A stretch of DNA of 64,000 nt, taken from assembly GCA_019137255.1 (NCBI GenBank), contig WPDH01000124.1:124001-188000 (forward strand), written 5' to 3'. The DNA is from Corinectria fuckeliana. Its lineage: Eukaryota; Ascomycota; Sordariomycetes; Hypocreales; Nectriaceae. This document shows, piece by piece, positions 1 through 11,303 of the stretch (positions within the stretch are counted from its first letter, which is position 1; the number at the start of each line of letters is the position of its first letter). The notes below the pieces were generated by a model. That model saw nothing but the letters and a program-made list of their open reading frames with translations. It was not told where the DNA came from and did not search any database. A program made the position numbers and the translations under genes.

Positions 1-615
1 TCATGATTCTCACTGCACAGCTAGGATCACTAATGAGTTTCCTTTTGAGACTAAACTTGTGAAAGGTATTCTGGACAACTTAATATCTTAGTCCCTGAAC
101 GCAATTTGTCAGTTGCGTGTGCTTCTTACTTGGCTGGCCAGCACGGGGGTCTCCCGCCTAGTTAAACACAACCATCAGCCCGCCGACAGTTTCTCACGCC
201 TAGAGTCGTCCCATGATTAGATTGAATAGCGCGAGGTGTATTGAAAGGGAGCTGGCACGCCGCTTGACCACAGTCTGTAATTTCCATGTCTCTAAGGGGG
301 AGGAATGGCTGCTACAAACTTGTCGCCTGGGGAGCAGTTAAAGGACCTATAGGATCGACTCTATTTTGCCGCGACAGACTAAAATTCAATCGACATTCTA
401 CCTGAGCCACTTTACTGCCAACGCAACACCCAATTAATGACCTTGACTGCCACTGTCATCCGGATGGATACGGCAGTTCTTAGTTTGTTGATCTATCTAC
501 CGTGTAAGACTACTTTGGTGGGGGGGGGGATGGATGGTTAAGGAGCTGGGCGATCTAACTTCGTCTTGTAGGCTCTGTCGTAACCATAGCTGTATCTCCC
601 GAGTATGTCGTTTGC
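1..615. other. Intergenic, no gene recognised
   Basis: No reading frame here resembles a known family. A short G homopolymer lies around 521-530. It is downstream of the minus-strand rhodopsin-domain gene, so it probably holds that gene's 3' untranslated region and terminator, but no site can be pinpointed. Confidence 0.4.
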
Positions 616-2241
616 TCATTGTGACATGTCGGGGTCCCTTTGTCCATCCCAAACGGGACTCCAATTTTCCTTGGCCCCTTGTTCGGCAATTATCCTCGAA
701 CGCTCAACCATCTTCAAGATAAAGTCTGCGTTCTGACATTCTCTGTCTGTCTTGTTATGTGATAACCATCCCTCCCTTCGGCCTTCAACCGAGTTGACTC
801 TTCGACGGAAAGGCCTTGCGCCGACCTCTATGTATTCGGGATCCACCGGTTGCCCCGTGAATATTGCTAACTCGACGTCAAAGTCAACCAGCGGGCCTGT
901 TGTTTCCTCAGCCGCGGGCGCATCTTCACTTTCTGCTGTGGGTTGTGTTGTTCTGGTGGCTCCTGCTCCTTGTAGATGAGACTTAATGCGAGGTAGAAAT
1001 GTGGACGTTCGTGGCTCGTTCGGATTGTTCTTCTTGTCAATATGCTTCGATATCAGAATATTCAGGGACGGAAAACAAGCACAAGTGAAGCCAATTGTAA
1101 TCTCGAGGCACCTGTGAACTCTCGATCAGTTTAAGTTTCGGACAAAGCGTTGCCTCTGCATCATCGTCGATTCTGAAGCAAACGACACTCGTAGCTGCTG
1201 GCCAGGGGTGAGTGTATCTTACGTCAAGATGTCGATAACCACATAATCTACCGTGAGATCGCCCGAATTCAAGAACTGAGCTACCTTATACGTGCGAAGA
1301 ACGGTGACAGCTGTGGCCACACCCCCAGCACTAAGGAGCACCATGATTTTCATCTTTTTCCGCAGCGGCATTCGCAGCTTCCAGGTCAAGGGTATTGGGA
1401 CCATCAGAACGATCAAGTCGGTGAGGATAGCGAGACTGACGTCGCAGAAGAAGACCTTTCTCTGGTTGATGCAGTGCACGTGGCGCACAGTAGGATCCCA
1501 TAACGAGTACACAGGAATGCAAACGAATGTTTTGGCGACTTGAAGGGGAATGTACGCAACGAGCAGCGCCCAGATGAAGATGTGAATGGCTCTAGAGACC
1601 CGGCTTTCTACTGCGAAGACACGGGCCATAAGCAGCAAGATAGTAGCCTTGGTGAAGAAGGCGGCCGGGCAGTACACCACGGTGCTGGCATAAAGCCACT
1701 ATGTCCTTGTCAGTCCCATACGGCTTCAAATTGAGGTAGGGGATCATACCTTTAACAGTTGGTAGTACTCGGGTAGTCTGATTTCCCACGCATGGTACCC
1801 TTCTCCGTAGTGCGCCACTGTGATTCCCGCGATTAATACATCATCAGTTGAGACAACGGCGGCAGGTCAAGACATACTTGTAAAGATGGTGGCGGTATAT
1901 AGGATGATGAAGAGCTACTCTCGTCAGTTATAGTAAGCGCGTGACAGTCAGCCACCAAACGTACGTAAGCTAAGGCACAGGTACCTAACAATGAAACAAT
2001 CCGTTAAATTTCATCGCTGACTAGTTTTGCAAGCGAGGTACTGACAGTCTTCGACCAGTATCTTTGGATAGATGGAAACCTTGACGTATATGCGGACGAT
2101 GAAGAAAGCGGTTATCAAAGTGTTGCATAACGACAATATGACGATATTCGTAGTATACGAAACATCTTCTGGATGGTCGAAATCAGGCACAACTCCCGGC
2201 GGCGAAGCCCTATTCGAATCTGGGCCTGTTGAGTTCCACAT
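616..2241 (-). CDS. Rhodopsin-domain (Pth11-like) integral membrane protein
   Basis: Multi-exon membrane protein of the fungal rhodopsin-domain family, whose members are multi-helix plasma-membrane proteins of mostly unknown ligand. The first in-frame ATG (2239-2241) opens MWNSTGPDS, followed by a first hydrophobic helix (NIVILSLCNTLITAFFIV). Later exons, joined through plausible splice sites, give a short LFIILYTATIFT helix, YGEGYHAWEI (family-typical loop), then WLYASTVVYCPAAFFTKATI and SLWDPTVRHVHCINQ. The intron with donor GTAAGA (starting 1222) and acceptor CAG (ending 1112) joins DILT to CLEITIGFTCACFPSLNILI, the usual 'CACLP' terminal helix. The cytoplasmic tail then runs to the stop at 616 and is rich in Thr, Pro and Glu. 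Five to six exons; the two short 5' introns (about 1830-2050) are the least certain. A second, unrelated-in-sequence member lies at 25310-26697. Confidence 0.8.
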
Positions 2242-3840
2242 TGCTTCAGCGGCTCTGCACGGGTTCAAGTGCGCCTTGCGGGGGGCCGCTCGTCATCGCA
2301 AACGGTGAGTAGGTAGGTAGGAGGTAGACGGCTCAGGGGGAAGCTCGCGCAGTCTGAATAGCTGGATGATGCGGCTAGATGGAATGTTTGATACAGGCGA
2401 TGAGAGAGAGTCTGAGCCTATCGCGACCGGCGTTACGGTTCAGTACGAACTGGTCCTTCCGTTGATGCGGGGGAAAAGAAGTTGGGAAGACGCCCCATCA
2501 TCTTGAGATCGTGGCTTGGTAGCTGGCTTTTTAGCGCCCAACGGCGAATCTCGGCTCATCGAACGCCAGCGCATTTTGCAGCGGCTTGAGTTTTGCTAGC
2601 GTCGAGTCGAGATTATAGTACGGGATCCGACGGTACTACTGTCCATCATCCCTTCAACGGCCGATCTTGTACACATCACAGCGACAGCTCTCGTCATACA
2701 AGAACATGAGCACCAAGCTTTGGCCTCGGGGCTTGTGCACGAGATTGAGCTTATGGGAATGATGGCTCGGAACATGTCTCAAGTGCTAGTTCTTAAGGGT
2801 TAGTAGTTACAGAAGATGGCGAATGGCCTAGTCTAGTCAGCGTGCAAGGGAGCAAGCCACGAATCAGGGAGGGAATCGATGTCATCATTACTCATTACAA
2901 ACGGCTGCAGGCAGGCCCACGGTGAATGGTTCACAAGGTATTCAAGCTTGAACAATGTTACGAATAATATTGGAAGCAGTGCAATGTGGCCCTGGTCCAA
3001 ACACCGTGAAGTCTTTCATCTATTATTACACAAGTCAACGCCTGTTGTGATTAGGACAAATCCAGAGCTTTTCAGTCAGGGCCAGGAAGAAGCACAAGCT
3101 CGGCAAACGTCCAGAGGAGCCCTAAAACTGAAGAAATATTTAGTACTACCCTTCATTATAGTGATTATTAACCGATCAAGTCTCGCAAGAACAGAGAAAT
3201 AAAGTGTGGGCTCTCTGATGCTACTAGTGCACGCAACTGGAGGTCGTCTTTCCGGATATCACAACACGAGCAATAGACCAGCGATTTCGCCTCCGAAAGC
3301 AATGATAATAAATAAAATTGACCCACTTGACTCAATCTAGGAATGTATCTATCCCCAGGCCAAAGAGGACACAGAATGCCTCGAAAGCGAGAAACCATTG
3401 GCCGCTTTGGCTATTTTAGTCATTGACCAGTTTTGCTCTATTACAATTGCCTGTACCGATACGTAGTCAAAAGTACCTACCACGTTTCGGTGACGCCTGT
3501 CCCCGTCGTCCTCCGACAGTGGCTTACGTTCCCACATGTCGCGGTAGATGCTAGTAGACTCTATGCGCTCCTCAGGGTCAACGCGCTCGCAGATGTTCAG
3601 ATCTCCGAGAGTTGGAAGAGTTGGCGCGCGGGTTCAGCCGTAATCCACGCCAAACCCAATAGAAAAATGCAGCGCTTGACGCAATGGATGGGAAAGGTGA
3701 AGAAAGTAGGCTTGCGACTGAAGTTGCTCTGAGAAGGAAACCCAAGCCAAAGCGACCGAATTGGGAGAATGATTTCCGCTAGGAAAGACCATCTAGCGCT
3801 GTTCTCACCCCCCCTCTCAGTACGGGGTGGAAGAAGCTCT
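2242..3840. other. Intergenic, no gene recognised
   Basis: About 1.6 kb. Short open frames exist (for example 2879-3202 and 3433-3732 on the plus strand) but none resembles a known protein and none shows codon structure I trust. It includes the presumed promoter of the rhodopsin-domain gene upstream of 2241. Confidence 0.4.
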
Positions 3841-3844
3841 CCAG

Positions 3845-4015
3845 GAGGCAGTAGTCCTCCCTACAGTTGCACTTCATCTGCATTCAGGTCCAACAATGCC
3901 TGGGCAGGCCCCCGCTTACCGCTGCCGAATGCACCCTCCGTGTACAGTTGCGTGCCGACAAAGTAGACATCATCAAGCTTCTCCAACTCAGCTCGGACAG
4001 TCTCAACTTAGAGTG
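3845..4015 (-). pseudogene. Degenerate coding remnant, family unknown
   Basis: On the minus strand an open stretch reads TVRAELEKLDDVYFVGTQ and continues LYTEGAFGSGKRGPAQ before a TAG. The amphipathic start and well-formed composition look like decayed coding sequence. It has no start codon and stops flank it on both sides. It lies directly downstream of the broken kinase and could be an unrelated neighbour or its displaced tail. I cannot assign a family. Confidence 0.25.
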
Positions 4016-4029
4016 CAATCAGCCCGCCT

Positions 4030-4911
4030 CATCAGAACCCCACCTCTAGGAACTCAAATATCCTACCCACAGCCTAATTGTCGCCGTCAACGCTTCCCGC
4101 TAGATGCTCATCCACCCATCCGAGTGTAGTCCCACCGCCAAAGTCAATAAGCCGGATGAATGAGAACATTGTCCACCTTTCTATCGCCTTAAAGAATGCC
4201 ATTGCCATGCAGCCAACCAACTGTCCATCGAATCTGAGACGCCCAAGCCTCCCTCCGCTGCTTGGGATTGGCGGAGACATCTTTGATTATTGCCAACGAT
4301 AATAATTCCTGGCTTTCTGGTTGTGTGATCAATTCTTTCAAGATTTCAATGACCTTTCTGTCGTTAGGTGTCTCGATCAGGCCTAATAATTTCGGCACAT
4401 TAATTCTCAAGATTTGCTAAACAGCAAAGGCAGAAATCTGAGAGAGGCAATCAAGTTCCCTCTGTAGGGCATTAAAGTCTTTGCCAACTATAGCACATAT
4501 CTCATGCCCATCCACACACACATAGGAGATGTACCCATCGCCAAGCAGCTTCTCAACGAGCCAGATGTCTGTGGTCTGATGCCTTAGAGATTAAGCCTCT
4601 TCTTTGACTTCGAGCTGGAATTAAGTTGGTAGAGACTTTGTGTTTGGCAGCTCAAACCCGGCAATAGGGACTGCCCTCTCGTAGCCCTTGCCTGTGATCT
4701 TGGATATTTCAAGCCGGTGTGATCCCCTCAAGAGAAGCTTTAGTACTCCGCCAACAGTAACCAAATTGAACGAGAATTGCTGCAGAGAGGGCTGAATAAA
4801 GGTCGCTCGATTCTGGCATTTATGGCGGAGCGAGTTGATTAAGGATTGCTTGTCTAGCTTTATTGATAGTATCGAGGAGTTAGTCTTGAACGGCATCTTC
4901 TTTAACCTCAT
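4030..4911 (-). pseudogene. Broken fungal protein-kinase-like gene
   Basis: Pieces of a protein kinase of the type expanded in filamentous fungi occur in order on the minus strand but are interrupted. The N-terminal part (4911-4621) reads openly from MRLKKMPFKT and ends in a stop; a further stop precedes DIWLVEKLLGDGYISYVCVD (about 4560), where the nucleotide-binding lobe should be. A TAG precedes ILRINVPKLLGLIE, then TVGWLHGNGIL is followed by a TAA exactly before GDRKVDNVLI, the catalytic-loop position (usual form GDVKxxNVL). A frame change follows, and LIDFGGGTTLGWVDEHLAG supplies the DFG metal-binding loop in another frame. At least three stops and one frameshift make it a non-functional copy. 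The kinase identity rests on these subdomain motifs in correct order. Confidence 0.75.
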
Positions 4912-5324
4912 CGTCTTAGAGGCATGCAGACAAATACTTGTCGATAAGTGAATTCTCTACTACGTTAGAGGAAAGATTTCACTATTCTCGCGCCACTCCA
5001 GCGTATAAGGAGAGTGAGCTCATCATTGTTACACCGTGTATGGTTTATTCAACGTAGTATATCGCAGGCATCTCGGGGTTATCGCTTGATGGTCGGGGGG
5101 GAGTTGAGGAAGCTGGGTATAAAGGATGGCACAGCAGGGACAGAATGTTTATTAGGAGCTGAAGGAGTTCTCGGAGATTTCCCGTCAAACAGCCTTGCCT
5201 TTGCCGCGCGGGCATATAGCCCTATGGTATATATAAATAATAATTATACATTACAATCATATTATTGTATATCTTCACTACCATTCATTCTACAGTCGCC
5301 AGGTTTACCAATACCAGCCTCCGG
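4912..5324. other. Intergenic, AT-rich patch
   Basis: No gene recognised. A strongly AT-rich run lies at about 5228-5275. The segment is the 3' flank of the Zn2Cys6 regulator and the 5' flank of the broken kinase. Confidence 0.4.
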
Positions 5325-7535
5325 TTACAAAGGCAAGATTTTGGTCCCTAAGCGACCCAAAGTTGCATTCCAACTGCTCAAACCATGACCCTGGGGTTGC
5401 CTCTCATCTCGCTCTTCCCAGACCTTCTGGATAATATCCCACTGCCTCCTGATGTTGGCAATGCCATAATGCTGTACCCTTTCCCACCATCTTCTACACT
5501 GATCGCGTCGCCACTTGACAGCATTGAATGAGGCAATAAACATTGGCCATGTGATTGGAGCCATCATGCTTGCGTGGCTGGATTTCAACCCAGATTTAGC
5601 ATCTTCCGCAGCATGCATGTGTTCGGCTACAATGTCCACTTCCTCCACCAGATCCGCCGTATCGCATCGATGGATAAGGCAGTAATAGTAAATCAGTGCT
5701 GCGTGGTGCCAAGCATTCAATTGGTGGTTGAAAATCGTCAACATCTGGGCGATGCTTACGGGTGTCGATGCTGTCTTCTCAGAATCAAGGCTCCAAGTCA
5801 AAAGCCTATCACCCAAGGCCTCACAAGCTTTGAGAAGGCTATCCGGGATGTGATCCTGGTCGTCATACAAGGCCGCAAACTCTGCAAGTCTACATGTCTC
5901 CTGGATTGCCACTGCAAGGCTTGGAGTGATTCCGTACATGTACTCATAGCAGCTCCCCGATTGGATGACCGAATCCTCAATGCGGAACATTTCGTCATCG
6001 TTACTAACCCAGGGCGATGAAGCGAAGCGTAAAGATGTTGTTCGAGCCACGAGGGCTAGGAAGGCGCTTAACTCGTTTAGCTGCCGAGTTGGACCGCTAA
6101 TAGCTTTCAATCGTCTGCGCGAGTTACGTAATTGAGTTATGCCATTGAGGTGAATCATGAAGTCATCGTCATCCCCGGACATAACCTGCTGCTATTTCAG
6201 TATGTGACCTGTAGATGCGGGATACTGGTGTATCGAAACTCACGCCTATGGTGACCAGAGACAGCATTGCCATCAAGAGTATCTGATGATCTGCCCCAAG
6301 GGTCGGAGAGTTGACTGCAGCCTGCAAGGAATGGAGAGCATGAGATCTGTGCTTGAGGCCCATATTCTGGTACTTGCTTTGACTTTTGTTGCAGTTCCAG
6401 AGGTGAAAGGCGGCCGAGGCCAATAGGGCGTGATAGAGTGCGGAATGAACACTGGCCCCGGTGGCTTTTGGATCTGACAATGATGCCCCTTCTAACGCAG
6501 TTGGGACATACAAACCACGATATGGGTTTTGAGGATGGGAAATTGGCAGAAGAACGTCTGCAACATGGATCATATAGTGATGCATCAATAGGTCAGCTTC
6601 GAGGTTCCCGAAGTGGCTGGTTCGGATGTGCTGTATGGGAAGGTTGTTGGGGCCAGAAAGAGTCGGAAGTGCGATTGGTGAAGTGAGAATAACGCACTTC
6701 GAGAGAAAATTGGCGTCGGCTCTAGTTGAGTTGGTTCGGAGGGTGACAGTGTCGGGTAAGACATCGCGGTGACTGGTAATCACTTCAATCTCCATGTTAG
6801 AGTCTGCGGTAAGACTAGCGGCATCGAAAGTCTTGGTCGTAACATCGATCGTTCGATCAGGCGTAGCAGCGTATAGGGACAAGGCAGTGATTGGTTTCAA
6901 GTTGGATGGCTCTGTGCGACAGGCATTGTCGAGCCTAGAGTTAGTTGGTGCCACACAATGATCAGAATGACGAGACTGCTGGTCTTCCTTTGGACCTTCA
7001 ACGACAGAGTTCATGTCACGAGGTATTATAGCTGAAGTATTGCCTTGCTCGCGATCTTTATCCTGGATTGGGAAAGCGGAAAATGGGCCTTTTGTCAATG
7101 AGTGCCCTGGTTCCGCGTGATTGTCGATATCAGAGAGGAAATCAGTAATTTCTCGCATTTGGTATCGACGGCCACTGACTCGGTCGAAGAGGAGGTCAGC
7201 TTATGGACGCGAATCAAAACAACATCGTCCGTATTCTGCTTACCCAGTTCGATGCTTCTGCGCCCTCGGTTGTTCGATGCAGTGGGCATGGTGGGCTGTA
7301 CGAAGGGGTCTGAAACCCACTGCAGTCGAATATCATAGCCGCCACAGGGGACTCCCCTTCTTTCACAGTTGCTGCAAGCTGGTAGTCTCTCGTCACATCT
7401 GACTTTCCGTGTTTTGCATGTCCAGCAGCTGAGCGCTGATCAGCAAACATCCATCCATCATCAGACTGACCCCTGGCTGCTTCAAGCATACCCTGTGAAT
7501 GTCATGGACCGGTGCTTTGGTGGTCCGATGTCCAT
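5325..7535 (-). CDS. Zn(II)2Cys6 transcription factor, Arca/ARGRII-like
   Basis: Nuclear DNA-binding regulator. I place the start at the ATG at 7533-7535 (MDIGPPKHRSMTFTG). An intron of about 60 bp (donor GTATGC, acceptor CTCAG) then gives GCWTCKTRKVRC, continuing CSNCERRGVPC, a complete six-cysteine zinc cluster with the GCWTC start typical of Arca-like proteins. The cluster exon ends at SIEL followed by GTAAGC. The long exon up to 7158 and its extension carry a low-complexity linker, then LLMHHYMIHVADVLLP and ALYHALLASAAFHLWN, typical of the Fungal_trans_2 regulatory domain. An intron with donor GTGAGT near 6240 leads into the last exon (MSGDDDDFMIHLNG), ending at 5325. The target is unknown. 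It is transcribed away from the GST and ATP-grasp genes, so it is a candidate local regulator for them, but nothing in the sequence proves it. Confidence 0.85.
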
Positions 7536-8315
7536 TATGGTATAGTCTCCTTGAGGTTCGCTACGTGTATGCTCTTTCAGCGCCGAAGAGTTCGGCTGTA
7601 AGCATTCAATGAACGCATTGTTATTCTACCACGATGGAGATGAAGTTTGATGATGATGGATGCACGATTCTTAGCGCGACTGATCTTATGGAGTCCACCT
7701 GATGGCCCCCTTCCGTCACCTGACTCGTCGCGCATCCATCCCGATTTGAAGGGGCAAGTCTGCCGCCGCTTTAACGCTAGCATCTTAAGAAGTGCAGCCC
7801 AAGTCCATTGCTTCTTTGATAATTAAGGTACGTATCCTCAGACGAGACATCTCCTGCCTCCTAAAACCCAATTCAAGAAGGATTGGGTCGGCCTCCTTTT
7901 GAATGTGCGGGTCGAGACTGTTGGCCGCGGCCTCCAACCGTTTCATCCAACTAACCAGAAGTTGTATGTTCCTTAAAACACTGTTTCTAGATAAATGTTA
8001 CGTCTAATGTACCCCCACAAATAGGTCGTGATGAAACCTGATAATTTACCATTTCTACTAGCATCCTCTTTTAACCGCGCGCAGTTCCTCTAGTCAACAT
8101 GATGAATTTGTCAGCGGATGACGTGGTACAGCGGGGGGTCATTTCAAATCAATACCTCCACGGCAACACCTCTACGGCATCAGGCAGGAAGTGATTTGTA
8201 ACGTCTCCAGAACGGTCTTGAAGTCCTTTAAAGGCTTCCCCAAGAACTTTGTAATCCCAAGGGAGATCTCACGCTGTGGTATCTCACCTCAGTTTCTCGC
8301 CAACCACCAACCACC
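7536..8315. other. Divergent promoter region between regulator and GST
   Basis: About 780 bp between the start of the minus-strand Zn2Cys6 regulator and the start of the plus-strand GST-like gene. It must hold both promoters. I see no clear TATA box and no coding sequence. Confidence 0.5.
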
Positions 8316-9436
8316 ATGACGCTTAACCTGGGGCCAGTGAGTTACTTCCCTGGCTTAAGCCTGAATGAGCTGTAGACTGACAAAGAGTGTAACTAGTCAG
8401 TCCATGCGGGCGGGAACTTTGCTCGACCCGAAAGCGCCTTCCGCAATTTTGTTTCACGGGATCCAAACTCCAAATTTGCAGCTGAAAAGGGCCGATATGC
8501 CCTTTACGTCTCGCCTGGCTGCCCTTGGGTTGGTTTACTGACGCCCCAGAGAGCAGAGTTACCTTAGCTGACCTGAGGAAGGCCCACAGAACGCTCATTG
8601 TCCGCTTGCTGAAAGGGCTCGAGGATGTGATTGATGTATATCAAGTACACTTCACAATGGGCCCCGAAGGCTGGTACTTTAGCAACGAAGGAGATTCATT
8701 GTCCAAGGACCCGCTGCATGGCTTCACAAAGCTCAAGGAGCTGTACCTGCACGCCGACCCAAACTACGTTGGACGATACACTGTTCCGGTCCTATTCGAC
8801 AAGAAGACCGACACCATCGTCAACAACGAGTCATCCGAGATTATTCGAATGCTCTACACCGAGTTTGATGAGCTGATCCCAGAGCACCTAAGAGAAGAGA
8901 ATAGGCCTGCTGGTGGCCTGTACCCTGCACACCTTCGACAGGAAATCGACGCAATCAACGACTGGGTTTACACGACCATCAACAACGGCGTGTACAAAGC
9001 TGGCTTCGCCAAATCCCAGGAAGCCTACGACAACGCGATTGGGCCGCTTTTTGCGTCCCTTGACAGAGTGGAAGCTTTGCTATCCCGTGGCAAGCCATAT
9101 CTCCTAGGCGAAACCATTACGGAGGCGGATGTGCGACTATACACCACCATTGCGCGATTCGATGTCGCCTACTACCCGGTGTTTATGTGCAACCTCAAGT
9201 CCATTCGCCACGATTACCCACGACTATATCTGTGGTTTCGTCGTTTGTATTGGGATCAGGACGAGAATGGTGCGACACGAGGTGCCTTCTACAAGACGAC
9301 TGCCCCTTACTTAGGCCTGTACGCTCGTGGATATGCTGCCGGGAGAAATCTGGTGGTGTATGGCGGCGATGCGCCCCTGATTGTACCAGCTGGGCCCAAT
9401 ATTCTTATCGACGCACTTCCCCAGGGCCTTGCATAA
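8316..9436 (+). CDS. Glutathionyl-hydroquinone reductase-like (omega/Xi-class) glutathione transferase
   Basis: Predicted 335-residue cytosolic enzyme of the ECM4/GS-HQR group, which reductively removes glutathione from glutathionyl-quinones using a catalytic Cys. Three exons: 8316-8336 (MTLNLGP), 8397-8528 and 8582-9436; all phases agree. Exon 2 reads HAGGNFARPESAFRNF and then YALYVSPGCPW, and exon 3 starts AHRTLIVRLLKGLE, so the hallmark CPWAHR motif is split by a 53-bp intron with the unusual donor GTTGGT. Downstream are the glutathione-contact region VPVLFDKKTDTIVNNESSEI and the helical domain ending AYYPVFMCNLKSIRHDYPRL. Length matches the family. It flanks the ATP-grasp/dioxygenase/adenylating group and could detoxify or process a quinone or electrophile from it; a housekeeping role is equally possible. 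Confidence 0.88.
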
Positions 9437-9648
9437 ATTTGGGAGGCGTCTTGACACCTCACAGCCGGAGTCCTGTTTCGGTTGAATTAGAGGCTGTCAC
9501 AGATGCTTGCAGATAGTAGTGGCTAAATACCATTCCTTGCGGTAAATGATCCGTCGGACTATTTCATTCTTGGTTCTCAGGTTCCAACTAACTCTTCATT
9601 GCATCAACTCGTGACTCTAAATCTGGTTCTGCAGTGACATAGTCGACA

Positions 9649-11303
9649 TCAATGCGGGCGTATTACCGAGCAAATCCAAGCTCCGCCGCAGCTGACTGCG
9701 CATATTCGACTCCCACTACTACGCCATGTCCCCAGGCCAAGAAGCTTCCCATCAACGACATGATACGTTCCGACAAGCGGGTATCGCAGCCTGTCCCCGG
9801 ATGCCTTCAGTATCACATCATACAGCCGGGGGATTATTCGGCGCTGCACCACACACGTCACCCCTGGGACCAAGCCAGGGGATTGAAGACGACCCAACGC
9901 AGACGCCCATTCTTCAGGACTGAACTCATCGCCAAACACGATCCCAGCCCCTTTGCCGTCGCGAATTGGCTTCAGGATGTACCCGTTTCTCAGCTCCGGG
10001 TTATCCTTTGAGGTCTTGAGCAGTTGGCTCAGCTCTGTGGAACCGGGGAGTAGCGTGTCCACGATCCCCCGGTCAAGGACCTGTGCCTGAGCCAGGGTGA
10101 GCACGTTGCGTGCTACCAGCGACTGAAGCTCCTGCTTGACAATGCCGAGCATGCGCTTGTCGTGCACTAGCAGAATTGTCCGCATGTCGTTGAAACAGCG
10201 GAGGCTGAGCTGGCGTAGGATTTCTGGCTCCAGCGCAAACAGCTCACGCTGATGCAGTTCCATGCCGACCTGATGGATCTCTTCCAAGATTTCTCCCTGG
10301 CTGGTGGCGAGGGTAGAGTTTGTAGAGAGACAAGGAGTATCGCCATTAGTCTCGGCGACGCAGTAGAGCCGGTAACCGCTCTTGCTCTGGGGGTCGGGGA
10401 ATAGTCGGAGGTCTGCCGGGCTTATAAGCCTGGGCGTGACACCGAAGCGACGCTGAACGGCGTGTATGAACATGTGGATGTCGATTCCGTGCTCTTCACC
10501 TTTGAGGAGGTGCAGTGGATAGCCCGGCTGGAAGAGGCTGAACAGGCCGTCGAGGATCTATTGACTATTAGAAGCTGCAGCAGTGAATGATGGGACAGGG
10601 TGCCTTGGGCACTGATTACCTTTTCTGGGTCTGTTGCATTCACAAGTCCAGTTGCATCCACGCCCATGTCGTCCAGAGCTTGCTGGCCGTAAGCCTCGTG
10701 CATGAATCCATTGAAGGAGAAGCGGGCATTGATCTCGGTGATTCGAAAGTTTTCTACACTTTCGCCATCTTGAGGGCCTCGATTATCCTCAACGAGGAAG
10801 TCTGGCCTCCAAGAGCCGAGACAAGCCGGGAACTTGCGCAAGTTTCCACGCGAAACTTGAGCGTCCAACCACTGTTGCGCATGTTAAAGTGATGTCAGAT
10901 CAACAACCAATGTTAAGCGTCGTCGGGACAAGACGAGTGGTAGACGCACCTGTAAGAGGTCCTCCTCTTCCTTCTCCAGTGGCATTCGCTCTGGAAAGCG
11001 AGCCTCGTCATCAATCCACCATCGTTGAACAATGTCAGCGATGGCGGCAGTCAAGGCTTCGTGTAGGTCCACTAGTTGCTCTTGATGGCATTTGCTGATG
11101 AGGATTGGCCGGGGACAGGCAGCTCTATACGAGTCGTTGTGCCATAAGTGAGCAGGGCACTTCCCCAGGAGGGTAGCTTGGATTCTGTCATGCTCCCGGT
11201 CGTAGATGTTATCCTTTGCCTCGTGGTGCGCCACGGACTCATAGCCAGCATGGCTGAGCCCGAGATGGATTTGCTGGAGCTGGGCGGCGACTGAGTGCGC
11301 CAT
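9649..11303 (-). CDS. ATP-grasp-like ligase, uncharacterised fungal family
   Basis: Predicted 504-residue protein in three exons: 11303-10950, 10871-10620 and 10557-9649; all junctions keep phase. Start chosen at the first ATG (MAHSVAAQ), about 80 bp downstream of a TATAAG element; the frame is open a little further upstream but without an ATG. Visible features: AALTAAIADIVQRWW-like helix in exon 1 (LHEALTAAIADIVQRWW), FRITEINARFSFNGFM in exon 2 (acidic/Asn-rich, as in metal-binding edges of ATP-grasp enzymes), and YILKPIRDGKGAGIVFG in exon 3, a Lys plus glycine-rich loop of the ATP-grasp nucleotide site, followed by VVQRRIIPRLYDVILKA. The family joins a carboxylate to an amine or thiol with ATP. 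Substrate unknown. ATP-grasp assignment is inference from the loop motif. It is divergent from the TauD-type dioxygenase, suggesting co-regulation. Confidence 0.7.
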
